Assembly (NCBI GenBank): GCA_023414355.1
Contig: JAEZOB010000023.1
Coordinates: forward strand, 241,011 to 305,010
DNA from: Bacillota bacterium
GTDB lineage: Bacteria > Bacillota > Clostridia > Lachnospirales > Lachnospiraceae
Direction of reading: 5' to 3'
DNA length: 64,000 nucleotides
The notes below the pieces were generated by a model, which did no database searches, was not told the DNA's origin, and saw only the letters and a list, made by a program, of their open reading frames with translations. Below, one piece after another: positions 41,956 to 50,723 of this stretch (within the stretch, counting starts at the first letter, position 1; each line of letters starts with the position of its first letter). The position numbers were made by a program, and so were the translations under genes.

Positions 41956-44655
41956 ATGAAGGGGTACAGATACTTAGAAGAAAAGGGAGCATTTGAGTTA
42001 GAGAATCCGGAATTGACCAGTTACCTATACTTTCCGATCGCAAATGAAAGTGGGGTAATGAGCAGTGTGACACCTATGCTCGGAGGCGACAGCAAGATGG
42101 GACAGAATACCTTCCTACTGGCACCGGTCAGCAGTGAGGATCTGCATAATAACAAATCCACCAGAAATTTTTGGTGCAGGCTGCAGAGTGGGGAAGTCTG
42201 GTCTGCGACAGGAAAATCAGCCGCACAGGAAGCGAAGCTTTTTACTTCTGAGAAGGAAGAGACAATGCTAACAGCCGGAGTGATGTGGCATAAGCTGACA
42301 CGCAGTAATCAGAAAGCAGGACTTCGTTCGGAAATCATCTCCTTTGTACCTTGCGCTCAGGATACGGTTGAGCTGATGCTTGTGACATTGAAAAATATCA
42401 GTAAAGAGACGCTTACAGTCGAACCGGTGGCTGCGATCCCACTCTATGGCCGTTCAGCCGACAATATCAGAGATCACCGCAATGTAACCTCGCTACTTCA
42501 TCGGATCGAAACAACCGAATACGGTGTATGTCTTAATCCGACTCTGACCTTTGACGAGCGTGGTCATCAGAAGAATACCGTGGTATACGGAGTATTTGGC
42601 AGTGAAGAGGATGGCGGTGTTCCGACAGGGTTTTACCCGGTAGTGGAAGAATTTATCGGAGAAGGCGGCTCCTTTGAGAATCCGAAGGCAATTCTGACAG
42701 GCAGTATCCCGGTCAGCGCCGACACAAAGAGAAATGGGTACGAGGCCATGGGCGGGATCTGTTTCCGAAAGACAGCTTTGGCACCGGGGGAAGAGAAAAC
42801 CTATGTTATCACACTCGGATATGGAAGCTCTGTAGAGCAATTGTCAGAAACCGCAAAGAAGTATCGAACTGCAGCAGCCTGCGCAGAGGCCCTGGAAGCT
42901 ACGAAAGCCTATTGGCAGGAGAAGATCAATGTGTCTTTCCATACCGGTTCCAAGGAGTTTGATGCCTGGATGCACTGGGTTAATTTCCAGCCAATGCTCC
43001 GTAGAATCTATGGTTGTTCGTTTCTTCCCCATCATGATTACGGCAGAGGCGGCAGAGGCTGGCGTGATCTATGGCAGGACTGTCTCGCATTGTTAATTAT
43101 GAATCCCTCCGGTGTGAAGGAAATGCTGGTTAGTAATTACGGCGGTGTCCGCATGGACGGGACCAATGCAACGATTATCGGTTCGGGACAGGGAGAATTC
43201 ATTGCCGACCGAAACAATATCACAAGAGTCTGGATGGACCATGGAGTATGGCCATTCATTACTACAAAACTATATATCGAGCAAAGTGGTGATCTTGAGG
43301 TACTGTTACAGGAGAATTATTACTTCAAGGATCCTCAAGCGATCAGGGGAGAAGAGAAGGACACCCTCTGGAGACAGGAGGATGGAAACCACGTCAGGAC
43401 AGAAGCTGGCAAAGAATATCAGGGTAGTATCCTTGAGCATATCCTGATCGAGAATCTGGCGGCATTTTACGATGTAGGGGAGCATAACCACATCCGACTT
43501 CGCGGAGCGGACTGGAATGATGCCCTGGATATGGCAAAGGATCGAGGCGAAAGTGTTGCCTTTACAGCTTTATATGGCTGCAATCTTGAACAGATAGCAG
43601 AGCTGGTTGCTGGGATAGAACAGAAGGGCATCCATAAATTGTCCTTACTTCAGGAGTTGGAGCTACTGCTTACGGACAATCAGACTCTTTACGAAACAAT
43701 TGATGAAAAGCAAAAGCTTCTTAGAAAATATTGTAATACCATTCGGAGCAATGTCGCCGGTGCTAAGTTTGAGATAACCTGTGAAGAGCTGGCTGAGAAT
43801 CTTCGCAAGAAGGCAGCCTGGATCCGGGAACATATCAGAAGGACGGAATGGCTCTCCAATCAAGAAGGACATTCCTGGTACAACGGTTATTATGACAATC
43901 ATGGTCGTAAAGTGGAAGGAGACTTCGAAAAGGGCGTCAGAATGATGCTGACCGGACAGGTCTTTACGATTATGTCGGGGACAGCCACGCAGGAACAGAC
44001 AGAGCTGATCATCAAAGCAGCAGATGCTTACTTGTATGACGAAGCCGTCGGTGGCTATAAGCTGAATACAAATTTTGGCGAAGTAAAGGATGACTTAGGA
44101 AGAATGTTTGGTTTTGCCTACGGTCATAAGGAAAACGGTGCTGTATTTGCCCATATGGCAGTCATGTATGCCAATGCACTTTATCAGAGGGGCTTTATTC
44201 CTGAGGGCTACAAAGCGATCCGGACCTTATTCGAACATTGCAGCGATTTCGAAAAAAGCAGAATATATCCCGGTATTCCGGAATATATCGGAGATAACGG
44301 CAGAGGCCTTTATCATTACCTTACCGGTTCTGCAAGTTGGCTGCTATTGACCGTACTCACAGAGATGTTCGGTGTTAAGGGAAGTATGGGTAATCTTGTA
44401 TTGGAGCCAAAGCTGGTAGCGGATCAGTTTGACAGTCGGCAGGAGGCAGGTGTTACCTTGGTTTTTGCTGAGCGCAATTTAAAAATTGTATATCATAATA
44501 AAGTCGGTAAGGAGTATGGAACCTATCAAGTCGGTGATATCTTCATTGATGGGATGAAGTATAACAACGTTTCAGGGGAAGGGTTTATCGCGAGAGCACA
44601 GATCGAGTCTCTGAAGCAGAATTCAGAACATACGATTCTCGTGGAATTGATATAG
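41956..44655 (+). CDS. GH94 cellobiose/cellodextrin-type phosphorylase
   Basis: An 899-residue GH94 protein whose ATG directly follows the GH2 stop, with ATGGAGGT as binding site. The barrel carries HHDYGRGGRGWRDLWQDCLA near 356-375 and the catalytic-Asp motif LRGADWNDALDMA near 514-526, as in cellobiose, cellodextrin, laminaribiose and related phosphorylases. It yields glucose-1-phosphate and a shorter sugar. Linkage specificity cannot be read. It differs strongly from the 35202 protein, so the two probably act on different chain lengths or linkages. Confidence 0.88.
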   Translation: MKGYRYLEEKGAFELENPELTSYLYFPIANESGVMSSVTPMLGGDSKMGQNTFLLAPVSSEDLHNNKSTRNFWCRLQSGEVWSATGKSAAQEAKLFTSEKEETMLTAGVMWHKLTRSNQKAGLRSEIISFVPCAQDTVELMLVTLKNISKETLTVEPVAAIPLYGRSADNIRDHRNVTSLLHRIETTEYGVCLNPTLTFDERGHQKNTVVYGVFGSEEDGGVPTGFYPVVEEFIGEGGSFENPKAILTGSIPVSADTKRNGYEAMGGICFRKTALAPGEEKTYVITLGYGSSVEQLSETAKKYRTAAACAEALEATKAYWQEKINVSFHTGSKEFDAWMHWVNFQPMLRRIYGCSFLPHHDYGRGGRGWRDLWQDCLALLIMNPSGVKEMLVSNYGGVRMDGTNATIIGSGQGEFIADRNNITRVWMDHGVWPFITTKLYIEQSGDLEVLLQENYYFKDPQAIRGEEKDTLWRQEDGNHVRTEAGKEYQGSILEHILIENLAAFYDVGEHNHIRLRGADWNDALDMAKDRGESVAFTALYGCNLEQIAELVAGIEQKGIHKLSLLQELELLLTDNQTLYETIDEKQKLLRKYCNTIRSNVAGAKFEITCEELAENLRKKAAWIREHIRRTEWLSNQEGHSWYNGYYDNHGRKVEGDFEKGVRMMLTGQVFTIMSGTATQEQTELIIKAADAYLYDEAVGGYKLNTNFGEVKDDLGRMFGFAYGHKENGAVFAHMAVMYANALYQRGFIPEGYKAIRTLFEHCSDFEKSRIYPGIPEYIGDNGRGLYHYLTGSASWLLLTVLTEMFGVKGSMGNLVLEPKLVADQFDSRQEAGVTLVFAERNLKIVYHNKVGKEYGTYQVGDIFIDGMKYNNVSGEGFIARAQIESLKQNSEHTILVELI

Positions 44656-44715
44656 CTGAGCAGACATGTATCAATCACGTTTGCGGTACTCATTTCTTAC
44701 AAAATGGAGGAAACT

Positions 44716-45135
44716 ATGAAGAAGGAATGGATTGAAGTAAGCTCCTATCAGGGAGAGGGTTATCTGCCAATGATCGATTATGGAGCATGGCGGGTGGCAA
44801 TATTAAGGTATTGTGAGGAGCTGGAGGTACAGAATCTGGCCACGATGCAAAAGCATGATGAGACGGACGAGGTATTTGTTCTGCTGGAAGGCAATTGCGT
44901 CCTTTTTACCGGAGGAACTCAGGATAGAATCGATGAAATAGATGCAATTTCCATGGAACCCCTCCAACTTTATAATGTGAAAAAGGGAACCTGGCACACC
45001 CATACACTGGACCGGGCGGCTACAGTACTGATTGTTGAAAACAGGGATACGGCAGAGTCGAATTCTCCTACCGGACGATTGACCTCAGAACAAGTAGAAC
45101 AGCTTCAGTTTCTCTTTCGGGAGATGAGAAGATAG
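44716..45135 (+). CDS. Cupin-fold protein
   Basis: A 139-residue protein from ATG 44716 (TGGAGG upstream). The cupin pattern is visible in MQKHDETDEVFVLLEG (first motif) and VKKGTWHTHTLDRAATVLIVEN (second). Small cupins of this type include sugar isomerases and metal-binding enzymes. Its place at the end of the glycosidase operon suggests a sugar-related role, not assigned. Confidence 0.7.
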   Translation: MKKEWIEVSSYQGEGYLPMIDYGAWRVAILRYCEELEVQNLATMQKHDETDEVFVLLEGNCVLFTGGTQDRIDEIDAISMEPLQLYNVKKGTWHTHTLDRAATVLIVENRDTAESNSPTGRLTSEQVEQLQFLFREMRR

Positions 45136-45167
45136 AGGCTGGTACAAATCATAAAATCAAAGAAATA

Positions 45168-45244
45168 TAAAAGGCTGTTTCTTACCTGCCCGCAAATACC
45201 CTGTTAATCAGGGTAACAGGCGACAGAAGGGGAACAGTCTTTTT
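45168..45244 (+). terminator. Terminator after the glycosidase operon
   Basis: AGGCTGTT...GGAACAGTCTTTTT forms the outer stem, with ACCCTG-TTAAT-CAGGGT inside, followed by a T tract. It separates the cupin and beta-propeller genes. Confidence 0.7.
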
Positions 45245-45318
45245 CTTATCTATTGAAATATGTTTTAAACCTCTTCTACGAGAATATATTGTAATAATGA
45301 AGCATAGGAGAGCAAGGC

Positions 45319-46683
45319 ATGCGTAATCGATGGGAAGTAAACGAAAAACTCAGGATAAATAGCCACATTATGCAGGCTGAGGGCCGTTATATCAATCCGG
45401 GGGATATTAATCTGTTGCAGGGATATCGGATTGAGGTATATGCGACAGGTCTTGATGTACCAAGCTGCATGGACTTCGATGAAAGCGGTGATATCATCCT
45501 GGTTGAATCCGGATGCGATACAGGGCGTGCGAGGGTCATAAGACTGAGAAACGGAGAAACCGAGCTGATCGCAGAGGAGAAACGGGTTCCGATCATTGGA
45601 GTTAACTGTATCGGTCAGGATATCTATATTTCGAATAAATGCCATATAACAGTCATAAAAGCAGACGGAGAAAAACAAGATGTGATTTCGGGTCTGACCA
45701 GTAACGGGGATTATGGAAACAGTAATGTTGTCCTGGGAAACGATAATAAAATCTATTGGGGACAGGGGACAGTTACTAATTCGGGAGTGGTCGGAACAGA
45801 TAATCACTGGATTAAGGATTATTCCCAGGAACATGACTGTCCCGGCTCTTATATTATGCTGAGAGGACAGAATTATGCAACGCAAAATATCATGGCTGCA
45901 GGGGAGGAGATGGCATATACCGGTGCCTTCAGCCCCTTCGGTGAGATCAATCTTCAATACGAAATCAGAAAACAAAGCGGGAAGCCGTCCGGAAGCATTA
46001 TGCGGGCTAATCGTGATGGTACGCAGATGGAGATGGTGGCTTGGGGACTGCGATATCCCAGTCATATCAGATTTGATATAAATTATCGTCTATTTGCAGC
46101 AAATCAGGGCTATGAAGACAGGGGAAGCCGTCCGATCGCCAATGCTCCGGATGAGTTTCTGTTGATACAGCAGGGGAATTGGTACGGTTGGCCGGACTAT
46201 GCAGGAGGAGAGCCGGTTACGTTATCCAGGTTCCGCCCCGAAGGGGGAGTACAGCCGGAGCTGCTGCTTAATAATTATCCGGGTGTGCCGCAAAGACCCT
46301 ATGCGGTTTTTCCACCCTACTCCGGGATTATGGGCTTTGATTTTAATTATAATACGAGTTTTGGACCCTATGGAGATGTATATATTGCTGAGTGCGGCAA
46401 CTCGCAGACGATGAATGGTGGTGAGGTCACCCCTTTTGCCAGCTTCGGCCACAGGATATCCAGGATTGATATGGGAACAGGAGGAATCACTACCTTTGCA
46501 ATCAATAAATCGGGATTCCCGTCCTTTGTGACCGGAGAGGGTGGTTTCGGCGGACCGGTGGATATTGTATTTGGACCTGATGGGGCGATGTATGTACTGG
46601 ATTGTGGTATCGCTTCGACTAATTATGCGTCGTCCTATCAGCCTAATACGGGTGTGATATGGAGAATATCCAGGGTAAACTGA
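45319..46683 (+). CDS. PQQ-type sugar dehydrogenase-like beta-propeller protein (1)
   Basis: A 454-residue protein resembling the glucose/sorbosone dehydrogenase propeller family: GYRIEVYATGLDVPSCMDFDESGDIILVES at the start, WGLRYPSHIRFDINYRLFAANQGYEDRGSRP in the middle, and GEGGFGGPVDIVFGPDGAMYVLDCG near the end. No signal peptide is seen, and no PQQ synthesis genes occur, so enzymatic oxidation is doubtful. GGAGAG precedes the start. A paralog follows 54 bases later. A carbohydrate-binding or structural (e.g. spore) role is possible. Confidence 0.7.
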   Translation: MRNRWEVNEKLRINSHIMQAEGRYINPGDINLLQGYRIEVYATGLDVPSCMDFDESGDIILVESGCDTGRARVIRLRNGETELIAEEKRVPIIGVNCIGQDIYISNKCHITVIKADGEKQDVISGLTSNGDYGNSNVVLGNDNKIYWGQGTVTNSGVVGTDNHWIKDYSQEHDCPGSYIMLRGQNYATQNIMAAGEEMAYTGAFSPFGEINLQYEIRKQSGKPSGSIMRANRDGTQMEMVAWGLRYPSHIRFDINYRLFAANQGYEDRGSRPIANAPDEFLLIQQGNWYGWPDYAGGEPVTLSRFRPEGGVQPELLLNNYPGVPQRPYAVFPPYSGIMGFDFNYNTSFGPYGDVYIAECGNSQTMNGGEVTPFASFGHRISRIDMGTGGITTFAINKSGFPSFVTGEGGFGGPVDIVFGPDGAMYVLDCGIASTNYASSYQPNTGVIWRISRVN

Positions 46684-46737
46684 TGAAAAGGGATGAGAAT
46701 ATTTTGAGAATCACACCTAGTACAAGGAGTAGAATAC

Positions 46738-48096
46738 ATGGATTGTTTGGATTTGGGTCAAAGAAGAGTATCTACCTACAGTCAGACAGAAGAGCGATAT
46801 CTAAATCCCTCAGATATCTATGTGCCTGCAGGCTATAAGATTGAGGTGTTGGCTGACGGACTAAATTTTCCGGTAAATATGGTGTTTTCTGAATACGGGG
46901 ATATCTTCGTGGGAGAATCCGGCTATTTGCAGGAGAATCCGCGTGTCCTTCTGATCAATGATCGGGGGCGTACTGTTATTGCAGACGGATTTAATCCACC
47001 ATTAACAGGAGTAAATTATTATAACGGAAATCTCTATGTATCCCATAAAGGTCATATCACTGTCATTTATACGAATGGGTCAAGAAGAAATATTATTTCG
47101 GGGCTCCCGAGTAATGGGGATTTTACGAATAATAAGGTGGAATTCGGATCGGACGGAAAATTCTATTTTGGACAGGGGGCAGTAACCAATTCCGGTGTAG
47201 TAGGGCCGGATAATCGTTGGGTAAACCAATATGCTTTGCTCCATGATTATCCGGGGGATTACATCATGCTGAACGGACAGAATTTTGTGACGAATAATAT
47301 GCTGCTGGATGCTGATGTAGAGGAGCAGGTATTGACAGGTGCTTTTTCTCCATACAGTGTAGCGAATAGTCCGCATGAAATCAGAAAGGGTATTGCCAAG
47401 GCAACTGCCAGTATCCTGCGTGCGAACCTAAATGGAACGGAACTGGAGACCTATGCCTGGGGAATTAGGAATGCCGTACGACTTAAGTTTGATCAATCAG
47501 GACGCCTCTTTGCTGCAAATCAGGGTTTTGATGTCAGAGGAAGCCGTCCGATTGCAAATGCTACGGATCATATTTACCAGATCACACAGGGACTTTGGTA
47601 CGGATGGCCTGATTATACGGCTGGGGAACCGGTCACGACGGCCAGATTTATGGCAGAGGGGAAACCTCCCACGGAGTTTCTCCTATCGAATCCTCCAAAT
47701 GTACCACCCACACCTTTTGCTTTGTTCCCGACAGATTCGAATATCATGGGCTTTGATATTAATTATCATAACAGCTTCGGAAGCATTTCAGATATCTATG
47801 TAGCTGAGTTTGGCAGCGTCGGGCATCCTGCGGAGGGGTATCAGCCGAATCCAGGTGTTGGCCATCGAGTTTCCCGTACAAATCTTTTTACGGGCGGAAC
47901 GGTAACCTTTGCCATGAACCGTTCCGGTTTTGTAGCAAGTAATTCTGGAGAGGGTGGATTTGGTTGGCTGACGGATGCTGTATTTGGTCAGGATCATGCA
48001 TTATACATATTAGACTTTGGTACCAATCCACCCGGAGAGCTTTCGCAGTTTCTCCCTAATACAGGTGTTATTTGGAAAATTTCCAGAGAGGGATAA
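46738..48096 (+). CDS. PQQ-type sugar dehydrogenase-like beta-propeller protein (2)
   Basis: A 452-residue paralog of the previous gene, colinear throughout: GYKIEVLADGLNFPVNMVFSEYGDIFVGES, WGIRNAVRLKFDQSGRLFAANQGFDVRGSRP and GEGGFGWLTDAVFGQDHALYILDFG. ACAAGGAG precedes the ATG. Both lack the export signals typical of PQQ dehydrogenases. The tandem pair probably arose by local duplication and has diverged substantially. Function unknown. Confidence 0.7.
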   Translation: MDCLDLGQRRVSTYSQTEERYLNPSDIYVPAGYKIEVLADGLNFPVNMVFSEYGDIFVGESGYLQENPRVLLINDRGRTVIADGFNPPLTGVNYYNGNLYVSHKGHITVIYTNGSRRNIISGLPSNGDFTNNKVEFGSDGKFYFGQGAVTNSGVVGPDNRWVNQYALLHDYPGDYIMLNGQNFVTNNMLLDADVEEQVLTGAFSPYSVANSPHEIRKGIAKATASILRANLNGTELETYAWGIRNAVRLKFDQSGRLFAANQGFDVRGSRPIANATDHIYQITQGLWYGWPDYTAGEPVTTARFMAEGKPPTEFLLSNPPNVPPTPFALFPTDSNIMGFDINYHNSFGSISDIYVAEFGSVGHPAEGYQPNPGVGHRVSRTNLFTGGTVTFAMNRSGFVASNSGEGGFGWLTDAVFGQDHALYILDFGTNPPGELSQFLPNTGVIWKISREG

Positions 48097-48176
48097 ATCT
48101 GTGGTCTATATGAATGAGGATTTGAGGTTTGCTCTGAAGTCCTGGCTTTTCATGCATAGAAAGGTAAGATATGCGA

Positions 48177-48205
48177 TTGACATTACAGAGCTCTTTCTAT
48201 ATAGT
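48177..48205 (+). promoter_or_regulatory. Promoter of the LTA-synthase-like gene
   Basis: TTGACA (48177-48182), 17-base spacer, TATAGT (48200-48205). The leader of ~270 bases holds two repeat copies. Confidence 0.75.
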
Positions 48206-48216
48206 GGAGAGGAGAT

Positions 48217-48297
48217 AAGTGTGAAGGAAAAGCATCTTCACACTATGGAAGAACTGCGATGTTCGTGCAATGGCACTCACACTTTGTTCTTCTTTGA
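48217..48297 (+). repeat. Multi-hairpin repeat, type C copy
   Basis: GTGTGAAG-GAAAAGCAT-CTTCACAC is a perfect 8-bp hairpin. Then GAAGAACTGCGATGTTCG and ATGGCACTCACAC match copy C at 30414; GAAGAAC can pair with GTTCTTC at the end. Confidence 0.7.
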
Positions 48298-48331
48298 TTA
48301 TTTGAGATGCTGCTTTGCAGCATTATGTTAG

Positions 48332-48450
48332 GAAGTGTAAAAATAATTCTGGATGTACCAGAATGATACTGAAGAATTCAATAATAGAAAGCAAGCGAAT
48401 TCAAGAATTCGTCATGGAATTTCATTATGAACTTCTTCTTCAGCTTCTAT
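48332..48450 (+). repeat. Multi-hairpin repeat, type A/B copy
   Basis: GAAGTGTAAA, ATTCTGG-ATGTA-CCAGAAT, CTGAAGAATTC, a modified AT-rich stem, GGAATTTCATTATGAACTTC and TTCTTC parallel copy B at 30284. Its codons make the reading frame appear to start at 48315, but they are leader. A small hairpin ATGCTGC-TTT-GCAGCAT precedes it at 48307. Confidence 0.7.
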
Positions 48451-48482
48451 CAAGATTTATGAAAAAGGGGTTAATTCCAGAG

Positions 48483-50486
48483 ATGAAAATCGGACAGACG
48501 ATTAAAATAAATTGGAGAAGTAAGAAGAGCATTCCGGGCTATCTTCTGATGTTGTATGAACTTTTCCTGATTGTTGGGTGCTATGGACAGATGAAAGGTT
48601 CGACAGGAAAAGCGATCGGAGCTATTGCAGTCGGAATTCTTCTGACCTTCTTATATTTTCTGGAGCTTAAGGAGTTGAAATACATAAAAAGACTCCAAAC
48701 CTGGTTTGGAGTCTTTCTGCTGTTTATCATGCCTGTGGCTTCCTTCCTGATGGTTGAAATGATGGTAAGTAATTTTAACCGGGAGATGTTTGAGAAATAC
48801 AGCTTCTATAATCTGATCTGGTATTTTGCAGTTACTTTCTTGATCTATGCCATTACTGCAGATATCAGAAGAACAGTACGGGTGAATACAGTCCTCGTCT
48901 ATCTGGCTGCAGTTTTAAATTATATGGTCTATCTTTTCCGTGGCAATCCTATCATCCCCAGTGATTTGTTGGCTTGGCAGACAGGTATGAGCGTGGCTGC
49001 CGGTTACAGGATTAGCTTTTCGGAAGGATTTTTAATAGCCTCCTCAATGATGTTTCTGTTGTTGGTCTGTGCAGGCAAGCTTGGGCGTAGGGAAGGAAAT
49101 CAATCCATCGTCAGAAGACTTGCAGGTTTTGCTTTGTATTCCGTATTTGCTGTGGTTGTGTATACCGCCTTCTTCCAAACGGATCTGATCAAAACGAAGA
49201 TCAGGGTGATTGATTATTTTGCACCGAAATATACCTATTGTACCTATGGAACTGCCTTTGGATTTGTAGCAAACATTGAGGCTATGGAAACAAAAGCACC
49301 GGAGAGCTACTCAGTACATAGAGTTGATCAGCTTTTGTCTGAAGCAAAGAACAGCATCAGGGAGCCGGAGAAGAGCGAAATAAAACCGAATATCATTGCT
49401 ATCATGAATGAAGCTTATTCCGATTTGAGTATGCTGGGGGATTATCAGACTAATATGGATTATCACCCCTATTCAAGGACCCTGCGGGAGAACACTACCC
49501 AGGGTAAATTATTTGTATCTGTCTTTGGAGGGGCTACCAGTGATACGGAATATGAATTTCTGACCGGCAACAGTATGGCTGTCATGCCGCAGAACAGTGT
49601 TCCCTATCAGCAGTTTGTAACAGCTCCGACCGCTTCTCTTGCTTCTACTCTGAAGGAGCAGGGCTATTATAATATTGCAATCCATCCCTATCAGGGTAGC
49701 GGCTATAAAAGAGATTTGGTATATCCTCTTCTGGGGTTTGATGAATTTCTGACAGAAAAGGATTTTACCGATCCGAAGCATATTCGTTCCTTTATCAGCG
49801 ACAAGTCGAGCTATGAGAAGATCATTGAAGAATTTGAAAATAAAGAGAGGGACAAGCCCTTGTTTATTTTCAATGTCACGATGCAGAATCATGGCGGTTA
49901 CTCAGGAGAGCAGATCTTTGATGATGCAAATACAGTGAGGCTGACACAGCTATCCGGATATCCCACAGTAGAACAATACTTAAGCCTGCTTCGACAATCG
50001 GATCTGGCCTTTCAGATTTTGGTGGATTATTTCTCCGGGATCGACGAACCAACCATTCTTCTTCTTTTTGGTGATCATCAGCCCGTCGTATATTCTGATT
50101 TCAATAATCAGCAGGAGAAGCAGCTTGGTGAGGGAATCTATCAGGAGAGATATGAGGTACCTTTTCTGCTTTGGGCGAATTATGATATTACCGAAGATGA
50201 CGTGGACAGCATCAGCGCAAATTATCTGTCTTCTTATCTTCTGAAGACAGCAGGTCTGAAGCTGACTCCTTATCAGGAGTATCTGCTGCAGCTGCGTAAG
50301 GAGATACCGGTAATCAATGCTTTGTTCTACATAGATAAGAATCAAGTCTGTCATCGGTTCTCTGAACAGACTCCTTATACGGGGATGGTTCAGGATTACC
50401 GCTGTGTGGGATATAATTCAGCTCTGGACAAGAAGGATAAGCTTACGAATTACTACTACGCAGATGCTGCACAGAAAGCACCATAG
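48483..50486 (+). CDS. LTA-synthase-family membrane phosphotransferase
   Basis: A 667-residue protein from ATG 48483 (AAAGGGG upstream); earlier Met codons lie in the repeat. Membrane helices fill the first ~270 residues. The extracytoplasmic sulfatase-fold domain (~300-600) carries IIAIMNEAYSDL, the catalytic Thr in FGGATSDTEYEFLTG, FNVTMQNHGGY and LLLFGDHQP, as in lipoteichoic acid synthase and related glycerol- or ethanolamine-phosphate transferases. It probably modifies surface lipids or polysaccharide with phosphate groups. Confidence 0.85.
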   Translation: MKIGQTIKINWRSKKSIPGYLLMLYELFLIVGCYGQMKGSTGKAIGAIAVGILLTFLYFLELKELKYIKRLQTWFGVFLLFIMPVASFLMVEMMVSNFNREMFEKYSFYNLIWYFAVTFLIYAITADIRRTVRVNTVLVYLAAVLNYMVYLFRGNPIIPSDLLAWQTGMSVAAGYRISFSEGFLIASSMMFLLLVCAGKLGRREGNQSIVRRLAGFALYSVFAVVVYTAFFQTDLIKTKIRVIDYFAPKYTYCTYGTAFGFVANIEAMETKAPESYSVHRVDQLLSEAKNSIREPEKSEIKPNIIAIMNEAYSDLSMLGDYQTNMDYHPYSRTLRENTTQGKLFVSVFGGATSDTEYEFLTGNSMAVMPQNSVPYQQFVTAPTASLASTLKEQGYYNIAIHPYQGSGYKRDLVYPLLGFDEFLTEKDFTDPKHIRSFISDKSSYEKIIEEFENKERDKPLFIFNVTMQNHGGYSGEQIFDDANTVRLTQLSGYPTVEQYLSLLRQSDLAFQILVDYFSGIDEPTILLLFGDHQPVVYSDFNNQQEKQLGEGIYQERYEVPFLLWANYDITEDDVDSISANYLSSYLLKTAGLKLTPYQEYLLQLRKEIPVINALFYIDKNQVCHRFSEQTPYTGMVQDYRCVGYNSALDKKDKLTNYYYADAAQKAP

Positions 50487-50545
50487 TAAGATCTGAATGG
50501 ATCGTCCGATAAACAATCTTTAGGAATAAAGGACTGTCTGAAATG

Positions 50546-50605
50546 AATAGAAAACAATAGAAAACAATAGAAAACAATAGAATACAATAACTAACAATAG
50601 AAAGA
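50546..50605 (+). repeat. 10-bp tandem repeat, six units
   Basis: AATAGAAAAC is repeated three times exactly and then degenerates (AATAGAATAC, AATAACTAAC, AATAGAAAGA). It runs into the terminator that follows. The repeat number may vary between strains. Confidence 0.85.
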
Positions 50606-50664
50606 GAATGGTATCAGCCTCCCTTATACATACCACGGAAGGCGGTATCATTCTCTTTTATTTC
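50603..50664. terminator. Terminator between LTA-synthase-like and ftsH genes
   Basis: AGAGAATG and CATTCTCT form the base of a long imperfect stem (inner GCC/GGC pairs) followed by TTTTATTT. It serves the + strand and possibly the minus strand. Confidence 0.6.
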
Positions 50665-50723
50665 ATTACTATATACCACAACTTGATTTCTGTCGTGAAA
50701 TAAACGAATATATCACTTCATCA

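Noticed and set aside
48315..48482. N-terminal extension of the LTA-synthase-like protein
   Set aside because: The frame is open by chance through a repeat copy; the hydrophobic N-terminus begins after 48483.
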